This document shows positions 32,734 to 40,673 of a stretch of 60,801 nt of DNA, one piece after another. The stretch comes from Trueperaceae bacterium (GTDB lineage Bacteria > Deinococcota > Deinococci > Deinococcales > Trueperaceae), in assembly GCA_036381035.1 (NCBI GenBank), contig DASVDQ010000003.1, positions 1-60,801 on the forward strand. The letters are read 5' to 3'. The position numbers and the translations under genes are program-made. Positions within the stretch are counted from its first letter, which is position 1; every line of letters begins with the position of its first letter. Below the pieces are notes generated by a model. That model saw only the letters and a list, made by a program, of their open reading frames with translations. It had not been told where the DNA came from and ran no database searches.

Positions 32734-33306
32734 TCAGCCCTGCGCGGGCTCGATGAGGCCGTAGTCGCCGTCGCGGCGGCGGTAGATGACGCTGATCAGG
32801 TCGGTGTCGACGTTGTGGAAGACGAAGAACGTGTGCCCCAGCGCCTCCATCTGCAGGGCCGCGTCCTCCGGCGCCATCGGCCGCAAGACGTGCCTCTTGA
32901 CCCTGACGATGCGGGGGCTCTCGTCCGGCTCCTCGCCCTCCGCCTCCTCGTCGCCCGCGCCGGCGGGCCCGGCGTCCGGCGGCGGCGGGGCGGCCTCCTG
33001 GCGCCTGGCGAGCAGCCTGCCCTTGAAGCGCTTGAGCTGCCTGTCGAGCTTGTCGACGACGAGGTCGATGGCGGCGTAGGTGTCCTGCGCGCGCTCCTCG
33101 GCGCGGATGATGCCGTTGGGCAGGTTCACCTGCACCTCGACCGTCGCCGGGTTGGCCGCGTCCTCCTTGGTGTCGAAGGACATGACGACGCTGGCGTCGA
33201 CGATCTGGTCGGAGACCCGGTCGAGCTTGGCCAGCTTCTCCTCGGCGTAGGTGCGCATGGCGTCGGTGACCTCGAGGTTGCGGCCGACAAGCTTGTAGAT
33301 GTTCAT
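32734..33306 (-). CDS. hpf: Ribosome hibernation promoting factor, long form
   Basis: 190 residues. The N-terminal HPF/RaiA domain (about 1-100: MNIYKLVGRNLEVTDAMRTYAEEKLAKLDRVSDQIVDASVVMSFD) is followed by an acidic, Gly/Pro-rich linker (about 105-130) and the C-terminal dimerisation domain (VKRHVLRPMAPEDAALQMEALGHTFFVFHNVDTDLISVIYRRRDGDYGLIEP). Long HPF dimerises 70S ribosomes into inactive 100S particles in stationary phase. A good GGGAG-type Shine-Dalgarno lies upstream of ATG. It has its own transcription unit, convergent with the rhomboid gene. Confidence 0.96.
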   Translation of the reverse strand: MNIYKLVGRNLEVTDAMRTYAEEKLAKLDRVSDQIVDASVVMSFDTKEDAANPATVEVQVNLPNGIIRAEERAQDTYAAIDLVVDKLDRQLKRFKGRLLARRQEAAPPPPDAGPAGAGDEEAEGEEPDESPRIVRVKRHVLRPMAPEDAALQMEALGHTFFVFHNVDTDLISVIYRRRDGDYGLIEPAQG

Positions 33307-33459
33307 GGCGCTCCCTTCGGTCGCTCCCGAGGGCAGCCGCGCCCCCGGGAAGTGAGTCTACCACCGGCCCCGCGGACGCCCCAGGGCCAGAGCTCCCTGG
33401 CGGAGGGGTTGTCGGCTGTGCTAGACGGCGTTCCTGGCGTTGGTGGTACAGTCTTCCCG

Positions 33460-33912
33460 GTGGCCCCGCGAGAGCGCAGCAGGACGGCTAACGGCGGGTC
33501 GCACGCGGCCGGTGACGGTCGCGTCGTGGCCGGGTCGCAGGCGTCCTCCGAGCGCCCGGTCCGCAACGGCAGGCCCGGTGCGGAGCGCGACCTCAGGCGC
33601 TGCGCGGCGGGGGAGGGCATCGAGGTCCTCCAGGAGAAGTGGGTGCTCCACATCGTCCACGCCCTGCTCGACGGGCCCAAGGGCTTCAACGAGCTGGGCC
33701 GCATCGTCGGCGGCTGCAACCCCACCACGCTGACCCAGCGCCTCTCGAGGCTCGAGGAGCTGGGCGTGCTGCACAAGGAGCCCGGCCGCGCCGGCGGGCG
33801 CTGCAGCTACTCGCTCACCGAGGCCGGCCTGGGCCTCGAGCGCGTCATCGCCGCCATAAGGAGCTGGGCCGCGGCGCACCTGCGCAACGGCTCGCACGTC
33901 AGGGACGCCTAG
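33460..33912 (+). CDS. HxlR-type winged-helix transcriptional regulator
   Basis: 150 residues. After a basic, disordered 45-residue N-terminus comes the HxlR domain: CAAGEGIEVLQEKWVLHIVHALLDGPKGFNELGRIVGGCNPTTLTQRLSRLEELGVLHKE, then GGRCSYSLTEAGLGLERVIAAI. The family's N-terminal cysteine (redox sensor in HypR) is present and two more cysteines follow, so thiol sensing is possible. GTG at 33460 lies 7 bases after TACAGT (33447-33452), which has a TGn extension. Its targets are unknown; the adjoining hpf gene is divergent. Confidence 0.85.
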   Translation: MAPRERSRTANGGSHAAGDGRVVAGSQASSERPVRNGRPGAERDLRRCAAGEGIEVLQEKWVLHIVHALLDGPKGFNELGRIVGGCNPTTLTQRLSRLEELGVLHKEPGRAGGRCSYSLTEAGLGLERVIAAIRSWAAAHLRNGSHVRDA

Positions 33913-33927
33913 GCCTAGGACGCGGTC

Positions 33928-34632
33928 CTAGCGCCGGCGGCCGAAGAGACCGCGCCGTGAGCGCTTCAGCTCCTCGACCTCCGCGCGCAGCCTGTCGTTC
34001 TGGTCCTGCAGGGCCAGGAGTCGCTGCTTGAGCTTGGCGTTCTCGCCGCGCAGGCGCTCGATCTCCTCGGCCTCACCCCCCGGAGCCCGCGGAGCGGGGC
34101 GGGCGCCCTGCGCCTGGCCGTCCTGGCCCGGCGCGGCGGGCCTCGCGGCGCCGCCCGCCTGGCGCGCGTCGAGCTCCTTCAGTGACTCCTCGATCACGGC
34201 GGTGTCGTGCTTCACGCGGGCCGGCGCGCGGGCCTGCCTCAGCTCGGCGGCGAGGATCAGGCGCGTCGCGCGTTCCCGCAGCGCCTTGTCGCCCAGCGGC
34301 TTGGGCACGAGCAGGTCGACGCCGGCGTCCTCGGCCGCCGCCCTCACTTCCTCCGGCACGCCGAAGGCCTCGCCCGGGTCCACGGTCACGATCACGGGCA
34401 CGTGCTGCAGGCGCGCCACGAGCTTCAGGCGCTTGCACACCTCGGTGCCCGCCATGCCGGGGAGCTCGTACGCCAGCACCACCAGGGCCGGCGTGTTCGT
34501 CCTGAGGAACTCGAGCGCCTGCTTCGCGCTCTCGACCTGGGCGATCGTGCTCTCCCCGTCGGAGAGCAGGAGGTCGAGGAGCTGCCTCTGTCCCGGGTCT
34601 GGGTCGGCGATGAGGTACTGCCGGGAGCCCAT
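33928..34632 (-). CDS. Pseudo-receiver protein with C-terminal coiled coil
   Basis: 234 residues. Residues 1-125 read as a response-regulator receiver (YLIADPDPGQRQLLDLLL, PALVVLAYELPGMAGTEVCKRLK, VPVIVTVD, VPKPLGDKALRE). The phosphoacceptor Asp of the usual LLDYxLPGMxG is alanine (A54), though the acidic D10/D12 and the switch lysine K111 are kept. A charged, Gln/Ala/Gly-rich linker is followed by a leucine-zipper coiled coil (about 188-225, LRGENAKLKQRLLALQDQNDRLRAEVEELKR) and the basic end RSRRGLFGRRR. There is no output DNA-binding domain. Probably phosphorylation-independent; partner unknown. ATG is 8 bases from TACCCT (34641-34646). Confidence 0.75.
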   Translation of the reverse strand: MGSRQYLIADPDPGQRQLLDLLLSDGESTIAQVESAKQALEFLRTNTPALVVLAYELPGMAGTEVCKRLKLVARLQHVPVIVTVDPGEAFGVPEEVRAAAEDAGVDLLVPKPLGDKALRERATRLILAAELRQARAPARVKHDTAVIEESLKELDARQAGGAARPAAPGQDGQAQGARPAPRAPGGEAEEIERLRGENAKLKQRLLALQDQNDRLRAEVEELKRSRRGLFGRRR

Positions 34633-34722
34633 CCGGCCCGAGGGTAGCAGACGGGCCGCTCACGCCCCACTAGGTCGTCACGCCGCGCCCGCGGCGTGCT
34701 GCGGACCCGTCGGTGGCTGCCC

Positions 34723-34959
34723 TCAGGCCCCCTTGACGGGGAGGTTCGCGATCAGCACCATGCGCTCGCCCTGCTGCTCGACGCGCACGTCGTAGTCGGC
34801 GTCGGCGGCGGGGAAGTGCTTCTTGATCACCGACAGCAGCTCCCGCTTGAGGTCCTCCATGCTGCCGGGCGAGAGCTTCGCCCTGTCGTAGGTGAGGACC
34901 AGCTTGAGCCGCTCCTTGAGCTCGTCCTTGGAGCGGCGGCGCCGGAACAGGCCGAACAT
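34723..34959 (-). CDS. minE: Cell division topological specificity factor MinE
   Basis: 78 residues: the membrane-binding start MFGLFRRRRSKDELKERLKLVLTYDRAKLSPG, then SMEDLKRELLSVIKKHFPAADADYDVRVEQQGERMVLIANLPVK. Both anti-MinCD and topological-specificity domains are recognisable. It stimulates MinD ATPase and drives its oscillation. ATG at 34959 overlaps the minD stop (TGATG). A GTG directly upstream is out-ranked by this overlap. Confidence 0.95.
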   Translation of the reverse strand: MFGLFRRRRSKDELKERLKLVLTYDRAKLSPGSMEDLKRELLSVIKKHFPAADADYDVRVEQQGERMVLIANLPVKGA

Positions 34960-35771
34960 CACGCGCCCCCGAACAGGCGCCTCAGCCCGGCCAGGAAGCC
35001 GCCCTGCGGCTCGAAGCTGGGGTAGGGCACGTCCTCGCCCTTGATGCGTCTGGCGATGTCGCGGAAGGCCGTGCCGGCCCCGAGCTTGCCGCCCCCGTCC
35101 TCGAGCGACGCGGGGTTGCCCACGTTCGTCGAGACGATGATCCTCTCGTCCTCCGGCACGATGCCGATGAGCTTGACGCCGAGGATCTCGAGGACGTCCT
35201 CGACCTCGAGCATGTCGCCGCGCTTGACCATCTCCGGCCGCAGCCTGTTGATGACCAGCCGCACCTCGGGGATCTCGCGCGCCTCGAGCAGGCCGATGAT
35301 GCGGTCGGCGTCGCGGACGCTGGAGACCTCGGGGTTCACGACGACGAGCGCGCCGTCGGCGGCGCTGGCGGCGGTCTGGAAGCCCGACTCGATGCCGGCC
35401 GGGCTGTCGATGAGGACGCGGTCGAAGCCCTCGTCCTCCAGCAGGGTGCGCACGGTCTCCTTCATGCGCGCCTCTGATAGCGCGCTCTTGTCGCGCGTCT
35501 GCGAGGCCGCCAGCAGGAAGAGGCTGTCGACGCGCTTGTCGCGGATCAGGGCCTGCTTCAGCTTGCAGCGCCCCTCGAACACGTCGATGAGGTCGTAGAC
35601 GACCCGACCCTCGAGCCCCATGACGACGTCGAGGTTGCGCAGTCCGACGTCGGTGTCGATGACGCAGACCTTCTCACCGAGGCGCGCCAGTGCGGCCCCG
35701 ACGTTGGCCGTGGTCGTCGTCTTGCCGACGCCACCCTTGCCAGACGTCACCACGATGGCTTTGGCGTTCAC
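34959..35771 (-). CDS. minD: Septum-site determining ATPase MinD
   Basis: 270 residues. The deviant Walker A is SGKGGVGKTTTTANVG (about 10-25) with the signature lysine, followed by VIDTDVGLRNLDVVMGLEGR, LIDSPAGIESG, VVNPEVSSVRDADRIIGLLE and NRLRPEMVKRGDMLEVEDV. The C-terminus FLAGLRRLFGGA is the amphipathic membrane-targeting helix. GTG start with GGAGGAGGG upstream. minC, normally before minD, is absent from the window: the upstream gene is uvrD. Confidence 0.97.
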   Translation of the reverse strand: MNAKAIVVTSGKGGVGKTTTTANVGAALARLGEKVCVIDTDVGLRNLDVVMGLEGRVVYDLIDVFEGRCKLKQALIRDKRVDSLFLLAASQTRDKSALSEARMKETVRTLLEDEGFDRVLIDSPAGIESGFQTAASAADGALVVVNPEVSSVRDADRIIGLLEAREIPEVRLVINRLRPEMVKRGDMLEVEDVLEILGVKLIGIVPEDERIIVSTNVGNPASLEDGGGKLGAGTAFRDIARRIKGEDVPYPSFEPQGGFLAGLRRLFGGA

Positions 35772-35979
35772 TCTGTGGTCCCTCCTCCAGGAACCGGCGC
35801 CGGGCTCCCAGGCGCCGCCCTCGGCCTCCCAAGGGACAGGGTTCGCGGGACTATACCATCCAGGAGGGGCCGAACCCGGAGCGGCTCGGCCCGTCTCCCT
35901 CGCCTCCCGGCGGCCCGCGCACGCCGGCGTCGGCGGTCGCCGACAGGCGGCCGAGCCGCCCCAACCGCCGCGCGGACGC

Positions 35980-38226
35980 TCAGGCCCTCGCCAGGCTGGC
36001 GTACTTCAGCAGCAGGCGCTTGGCGCCGGCCGACTCGAAGACCACCGTGATCTCGGTGCGGGCCCCCTCGCCGGAGAGGCCGACGACCGTGCCCGTGCCG
36101 AACTTCGGGTGCCTCACCCTCTCGCCGCCGCGGAACGTGGGGAGCGACCCGGCGTCGCCGGACCCCCGCAGGCTCGACTGGGGCAGGACCGGCGGACGCC
36201 AGACGTCGCGTCCGAACTTCGAGCGCGACCCGGCCGTCGCGAGCTCCTGGCCGAAGACGTCGGTCTCGACGACGTGGTCGCGGGGGATGTCCTCGAGGAA
36301 GCGGCTGGGCCGCGTCGGCTCCGTGCGGCCGAACGCCAGGCGCGACTCGGCGTGGACGAGGTAGAGCTCGTCCTGGGCGCGCGTGATGCCCACGTAGAGC
36401 AGCCGCCGCTCCTCCTCGAGCTCCTGCAGGCTGCCCGTGGCGCTGCGGTGCGGGATCAGGTTCTCCTCCAGACCGATGAGGAAGACCACGGGGAACTCGA
36501 GCCCTTTGGCGTTGTGGAGGGTCATGAGCGTGACCGCATCGTCCTCCACCTCGCCGTTCACGGCCTTCACCGCCCTGTCGTCGACGCTGGCGAGCAGCGC
36601 CGCCTCGTCGAGGAAGTCGGCGATGCTGCCCTGGTGCTCCTCCTGCCACTCGGTGACGGCCGAGACGAGCTCGTCGAGGTTCTCCAGGCGGGCCTCGGCC
36701 TCGTGCGTGCCCTCGCGGCGCAGGGCGTCGGCGTAGCCGGTCTGGTCGATGACGGACGCCAGGAACGCGGCGGCGGGCAGCTCGTCGGCCTGGCGCGAGA
36801 GGTCGTCCATCAGCTCCACGAACTCGGCGGCGCGCTTCACGGCCGGCGTGCCGGGCACGACCTCGGCGGCGCGGCGCAGCGCCTCCGAGAAGGGGACGCC
36901 CTTGCGGTCCGCCCAGGCGACGAGGCGCTGCTCGGTGGTGCCGCCGATGCCGCGCTTGGGCCGACCGAGGACGCGGCGCCAGGAGACGTCGTCGGCGGGG
37001 TTGAGGGCCGCGCGCGCGTAGGAGAGGACGTCCTTGACCTCGCGCCTGTCGTAGAAGCCGACGCCGCCGACGATGCGGGCCGGGATGCTGGCGCGCCTCA
37101 GCGCCTCCTCGATCACGCGCGACTGCGAGTTCGTCCGGTACAGCACGGCGAAGGCCTGGTAGGGCAGGCCCAGCTCGGCCTTGCGGCGCTCGATCGTGCG
37201 GGCCACGAAGTCGGCCTCGGCGCGGTGATCGGCGGCGCGGTAGAGCCTGACCTTCTCGCCCCCGTCCTTGACCGGCCTCAGCTCCTTCTCGAGGCGGCCC
37301 TGGTTCTGCCTGATCACGGCGTTCGCGACGGCGAGCACGCTGCCCACCGAGCGGTAGTTCAGCTCGAGCCTGTAGACCTGGGCGTCGGGGTGGTCGCGGC
37401 GGAAGTCGAGGATGTTGCGCACGTCGGCGCCGCGGAAGGCGTAGATGCTCTGGTCGGGGTCGCCCACGACCATGAGGTTGCCGTAGGTCTCGGCGAGCTG
37501 CTGCGTGAGGCGGTACTGGGCGGCGTTGGTGTCCTGGTACTCGTCGACGTGGATGAACACGGCGCGCTGCTGCACGCGCTGCAGGACGTCGGGGTGCTCG
37601 TCGAAGAGCTGCACGGTGCGGCCGAGGATGTCGTTGAAGTCGACGGCGTTGGCGGCGGCGAGGCGCTCCTGGTAGCGGGCGTAGACGTCGGCGACGGCCT
37701 CGAGGGGCAGCCCCGCGACGATCCGCCCCCAGGCGCGCTCCCCCTCCTCCCGCAGGCGCGACGGGCTCCACAGGTTCGACTTCGCCCTGTCGATCAGCGA
37801 GCGGAACGTGCGGGGGTTGGCGTCGGCCATGCCGGAGAGGCCGCTCAGCACTTCCTTGAGGAGGTCGAGCTGGTCGCCGTCGTCGTAGATCGCGAAGCCG
37901 GGCCTGAGGCCGATGCGCTCCCCGTAGGTGCGCAGGATCCGCAGGCAGGCGGAGTGGAACGTCGAGACCCACAGGTCCCTGGCCGGCTCGCCGATGAGGC
38001 CCGCCACGCGCTCCTTCAGCTCGCCGGCCGCCTTGTTCGTGAACGTCACTGCCAGCACCTGCTGGGGCAGGACGTCGTGCTCGGCGAGCAGGTAGGCGAT
38101 GCGGTGCACGACGGTGCGGGTCTTGCCCGACCCGGCTCCCGCGAGCACGAGGGCCGGCCCCTGGAAGTGGGTCACGGCGGCGCGTTGTTCCTCGTTCAGG
38201 GGTGCTAGCAGCTCGTCGACGGGCAC
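35980..38226 (-). CDS. uvrD: UvrD/PcrA-type DNA helicase
   Basis: 748 residues, superfamily 1A helicase. Q motif LNEEQRAAV (10-18), Walker A AGAGSGKTR (about 29-37), motif Ia TFTNKAAGELKERV, Walker B VDEYQDTN, QSIYAFRGAD, motif IV and V (LMTLHNAKGLEFPVVFLIGLEE) and VI VGITRAQDELYL are all present. The C-terminal GERVRHPKFGTGTVVGLSGEGARTEITVVF is the PcrA/UvrD Tudor-like domain that binds RNA polymerase. Functions: nucleotide-excision and mismatch repair, replication-transcription conflicts. GTG at 38226 lies 8 bases after TATGCT (38235-38240). Confidence 0.97.
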   Translation of the reverse strand: MPVDELLAPLNEEQRAAVTHFQGPALVLAGAGSGKTRTVVHRIAYLLAEHDVLPQQVLAVTFTNKAAGELKERVAGLIGEPARDLWVSTFHSACLRILRTYGERIGLRPGFAIYDDGDQLDLLKEVLSGLSGMADANPRTFRSLIDRAKSNLWSPSRLREEGERAWGRIVAGLPLEAVADVYARYQERLAAANAVDFNDILGRTVQLFDEHPDVLQRVQQRAVFIHVDEYQDTNAAQYRLTQQLAETYGNLMVVGDPDQSIYAFRGADVRNILDFRRDHPDAQVYRLELNYRSVGSVLAVANAVIRQNQGRLEKELRPVKDGGEKVRLYRAADHRAEADFVARTIERRKAELGLPYQAFAVLYRTNSQSRVIEEALRRASIPARIVGGVGFYDRREVKDVLSYARAALNPADDVSWRRVLGRPKRGIGGTTEQRLVAWADRKGVPFSEALRRAAEVVPGTPAVKRAAEFVELMDDLSRQADELPAAAFLASVIDQTGYADALRREGTHEAEARLENLDELVSAVTEWQEEHQGSIADFLDEAALLASVDDRAVKAVNGEVEDDAVTLMTLHNAKGLEFPVVFLIGLEENLIPHRSATGSLQELEEERRLLYVGITRAQDELYLVHAESRLAFGRTEPTRPSRFLEDIPRDHVVETDVFGQELATAGSRSKFGRDVWRPPVLPQSSLRGSGDAGSLPTFRGGERVRHPKFGTGTVVGLSGEGARTEITVVFESAGAKRLLLKYASLARA

Positions 38227-38279
38227 GGCGGTCCAGCATACCGCGGGCCCGGAGCCCCGAGACGTTAGGCTGTGCCCCG

Positions 38280-38954
38280 GTGATCAGGGCTGTCTGCTTC
38301 GACCTCGACGGCACGCTCGGCGGCTACGCCGGCGACTTCGGCGGCCTGATGGCCATGGCGCGCACCGAGCTCGGGCTCGAGAGGTGCGACATGAACCGGT
38401 TCACCTCCATCGTCCAGCAGGAGCTGACGAGCGACGGGCCCCTCGACCTCACCACGGCGCTGGAGCGCACGCTCGAGAGGCTCGAGCAGCGACCGCCGCC
38501 CGGGCTCGAGGACGTGGCGGCGTCGATCACGGCCCGCTACGCCTCGGAGGTGCGCCCGGCGCCGGGCGCGGCGCAGCTCCTCGAGCACCTCGACGGCTCC
38601 GGCGTGAGGCTCGGCCTCGTCACGAACGGGCCGGTGGACATGCAGCGGGCCGCGCTGGGGGCCCTCGGCTTCGAGAAGCGCTTCCGCGTCGTGATCGTCT
38701 CCGGCGACAGGGACGTGGCCGCGCGCAAGCCGTCGCGGCGCGTGTTCGGCCTGGCCTGCACGGGGCTCGAGACCCTCCCGGAGGAGACGCTGATGGTGGG
38801 CGACGACCCCGTCGTCGACGTGCGGGGCGCGCTCGACTACGGCATGCAGGCGGTGCTCGTAGGCTCCGACCGCGACGGCAGGGAGCTCGGCGTCGCGTCG
38901 GTGGGCGGCATGGAGCCGCTGGCGGCCCTCCTCAGGTCGCGCTACGGCCTGTAG
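38280..38954 (+). CDS. HAD-superfamily hydrolase (phosphatase)
   Basis: 224 residues. HAD motif I VCFDLDGTLGGY (nucleophile and acid/base Asp, about 5-16), motif II VTNGP, motif III K (RKPSRRVFGLAC) and motif IV MVGDDPVVDVRGA are all present, with a helical cap after motif I (subfamily I). It acts on a small phosphorylated metabolite that cannot be predicted. GTG at 38280 follows TAGGCT (38266-38271) by 8 bases; divergent from uvrD. Confidence 0.88.
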   Translation: MIRAVCFDLDGTLGGYAGDFGGLMAMARTELGLERCDMNRFTSIVQQELTSDGPLDLTTALERTLERLEQRPPPGLEDVAASITARYASEVRPAPGAAQLLEHLDGSGVRLGLVTNGPVDMQRAALGALGFEKRFRVVIVSGDRDVAARKPSRRVFGLACTGLETLPEETLMVGDDPVVDVRGALDYGMQAVLVGSDRDGRELGVASVGGMEPLAALLRSRYGL

Positions 38955-39178
38955 GACGACGCCGGCGGCCGGGGAGAGGTGCGTGCGGCCGCGGGGCAGA
39001 GGTAGGGCACGCCGTCGCGCTCCGGCACCGCCCGCCCGCGGGGCGGCGCGAGCGACCCGTCGCGGCGGCAGACCCAGGTCGCCTCGTCGCCCGGCTCGAG
39101 CGTCACGCCGGGGCGGTACTCGCGCGCCACGGGGTCGCAGGCCCGGCAGGCGTCGACCGGCGGCGGTTCTACGGCCAC
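38942..39178 (-). CDS. Possible small cysteine-containing protein
   Basis: A 78-codon frame whose product has CRAC near the N-terminus, another C in WVCRRDG and one in PYLCP, hinting at a zinc ribbon (C-x2-C and two later cysteines). It overlaps the end of the HAD gene by 13 bp and starts with GTG without a clear Shine-Dalgarno or -10. No family recognised. It may be a real small gene or chance coding in GC-rich DNA. Confidence 0.35.
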   Translation of the reverse strand: MAVEPPPVDACRACDPVAREYRPGVTLEPGDEATWVCRRDGSLAPPRGRAVPERDGVPYLCPAAARTSPRPPASSYRP

Positions 39179-39225
39179 GGGCCCCGGCGGTGAGCCGGCC
39201 GCGGGCTCTGCGCTAGACTCGCCGC

Positions 39226-39627
39226 ATGGACGAGAGGCAGGTCGCCTTCTACCGCGCCTGGGCCGAGATGCTCGAGTGGATGAGGGAGTACGCCGCCAGC
39301 CGCGAGGGCGCCGCCTTCACGAAGGAGTCCGACTTCCCGGACTACATCTACAGGATGGAGAGGCCCTACGACCTGCCCACGACGATCATGGTGGCGAGCC
39401 TCTCCGACCCCGCGACGGGCCTGCCGGTGCTGATGGCGAACGCCAGCCCCCGGCACGCCGTGTTCAAGGAGGTCGTCCTGCACCCGTACGACAGCCACGT
39501 CTACCGCAAGCTGACGCTGGCGCCGGACGGGAGCGGGCTCGCCGAGGGTCGCCGCAGGTTCACGCGGGACATGCTCTTCGCGCTCGCCGACGACCTCTTC
39601 GGGGTGGGCGAGCCCGTGGCCGGCTGA
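39226..39627 (+). CDS. Conserved hypothetical protein
   Basis: 133 residues, alpha/beta without TM or signal peptide: an N-terminal helix (RQVAFYRAWAEMLEWMREYAASREG), a strand-rich middle (LPTTIMVASLSDPATGLPVLMANASPRHAVFKEVVLHPYDSHVYRKLTL), then a helix (FTRDMLFALADDLFG). No family recognised. ATG at 39226 lies 6 bases after TAGACT (39214-39219), the best form of the leaderless box here, which supports the gene. It ends at a hairpin shared with mnmC. Confidence 0.65.
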   Translation: MDERQVAFYRAWAEMLEWMREYAASREGAAFTKESDFPDYIYRMERPYDLPTTIMVASLSDPATGLPVLMANASPRHAVFKEVVLHPYDSHVYRKLTLAPDGSGLAEGRRRFTRDMLFALADDLFGVGEPVAG

Positions 39628-39638
39628 GACGTGGCCTC

Positions 39639-39660
39639 GACCGCGCCTCAGGGCGCGGTC
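39639..39660. terminator. Convergent hairpin at the mnmC end
   Basis: A 9-bp stem GACCGCGCC/GGCGCGGTC with a TCAG loop, overlapping the mnmC stop codon (39648-39650) and lying 11 bp after the stop of the plus-strand gene. Confidence 0.6.
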
Positions 39661-40673
39661 AGCGTGTCCGCCAGGCGCGCCGACAGGTCGGCGGCGCAGA
39701 GGAAGCCGCGCCCCGCCAGGGCGCCGTAGTAGGTGACGGCGGAGGAGAGGCGGCGCACCACCGGCCTCCCGGAACGCCGACGCGCCCTCACCCCGAACCA
39801 GACGGCCTCGAGCTCGGCGCCCGCCAGGGCGGGCACCGCCCAGGCCGCGGCGTCGCGCAGGCCGAGGGCGGCGGACCGGAGCTCGTCGTCGGGCGGGCGC
39901 TCGGGCGCCAGCGAGCCGCCCGTGACGACGGCTCGGCCGGCCGCGAGCACCGCGTTCACCGCCCCCGCCAGGGGCGGCAGGTCCAGCTCGGCGGCGTCGT
40001 CCGGCAGGCGCAGCAGCGCGGCCACGCCGCCCTCGACGACAAGGCGGGGCAGGCGGCAGCCCGGCGGGGCGGGCGAGGCGCCGGGGCAGAGCACGACGCG
40101 GCGCGCATGCAGCGGCCCCGCCGACGTGGTCACGACGGCGCCGCCCGGCGCGGCCGCCACGCCCGTGGCCTCGACCCCGCGCAGCAGCTCGGCGCCGCGG
40201 CTCGCGGACGCCGACGCCAGCGCTGCCAGGAGCCTCTCCGGCGCGACCCAGCCGCCGCGCGGAGCGAGCAGCGCCCCGTGGGGCGCGTGCACGCCGTCCG
40301 GGACCTCGTCGGGGGCCAGCCAGCGCGTGCCGTCCCCCGCCGCGGCGGCCACCTCCCGCCACAGGGCCGCCTGCCGCGGGCTCGGCGCCACGCGCAGCAC
40401 GCCGGTCGCGCGTGCGCCGGGGTCCAGCCCCTCCTCCTCCAGCGTGCGCGCCAGGCGCCAGAACGCCTCCAGACCCGCCAGGTCGGTCGGCCTCGCCCGC
40501 GCCGTGCGCCCGCGGTAGGGGTTGAGGAGGGCCGCCGGCACCGCGGAGGCCCCGGCGGGCGCCGCGGTCCTCTCGACGAGCGTCACGTGGGCGCCGCGAC
40601 GCGACAGCTCGTGCGCCAGAGTCAGGCCGGCGACGCCGCCCCCGACGACGATCACGTCACGGCGGCGGCTCAG
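39648..40673 (-). CDS. mnmC: MnmC oxidase half: FAD-dependent cmnm5(s2)U34 oxidoreductase, CTG start
   Basis: 341 residues. The FAD-binding motif VIVVGGGVAGLTLAHELSRRGAHVTLVER opens it directly, then RTAAPAGASAVPAALLNPYRGRTA (typical MnmC) and the C-terminal GRPVVRRLSSAVTYYGALAGRGF. In E. coli this domain is fused behind the methyltransferase and converts cmnm5U34 to nm5U34 in tRNA. Here it is a separate frame. It has no ATG, GTG or TTG near the conserved start; the best candidate is CTG at 40673, which overlaps the mnmD stop as CTGA and has GGAGAGG five bases upstream. Confidence 0.8.
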   Translation of the reverse strand: MSRRRDVIVVGGGVAGLTLAHELSRRGAHVTLVERTAAPAGASAVPAALLNPYRGRTARARPTDLAGLEAFWRLARTLEEEGLDPGARATGVLRVAPSPRQAALWREVAAAAGDGTRWLAPDEVPDGVHAPHGALLAPRGGWVAPERLLAALASASASRGAELLRGVEATGVAAAPGGAVVTTSAGPLHARRVVLCPGASPAPPGCRLPRLVVEGGVAALLRLPDDAAELDLPPLAGAVNAVLAAGRAVVTGGSLAPERPPDDELRSAALGLRDAAAWAVPALAGAELEAVWFGVRARRRSGRPVVRRLSSAVTYYGALAGRGFLCAADLSARLADTLTAP

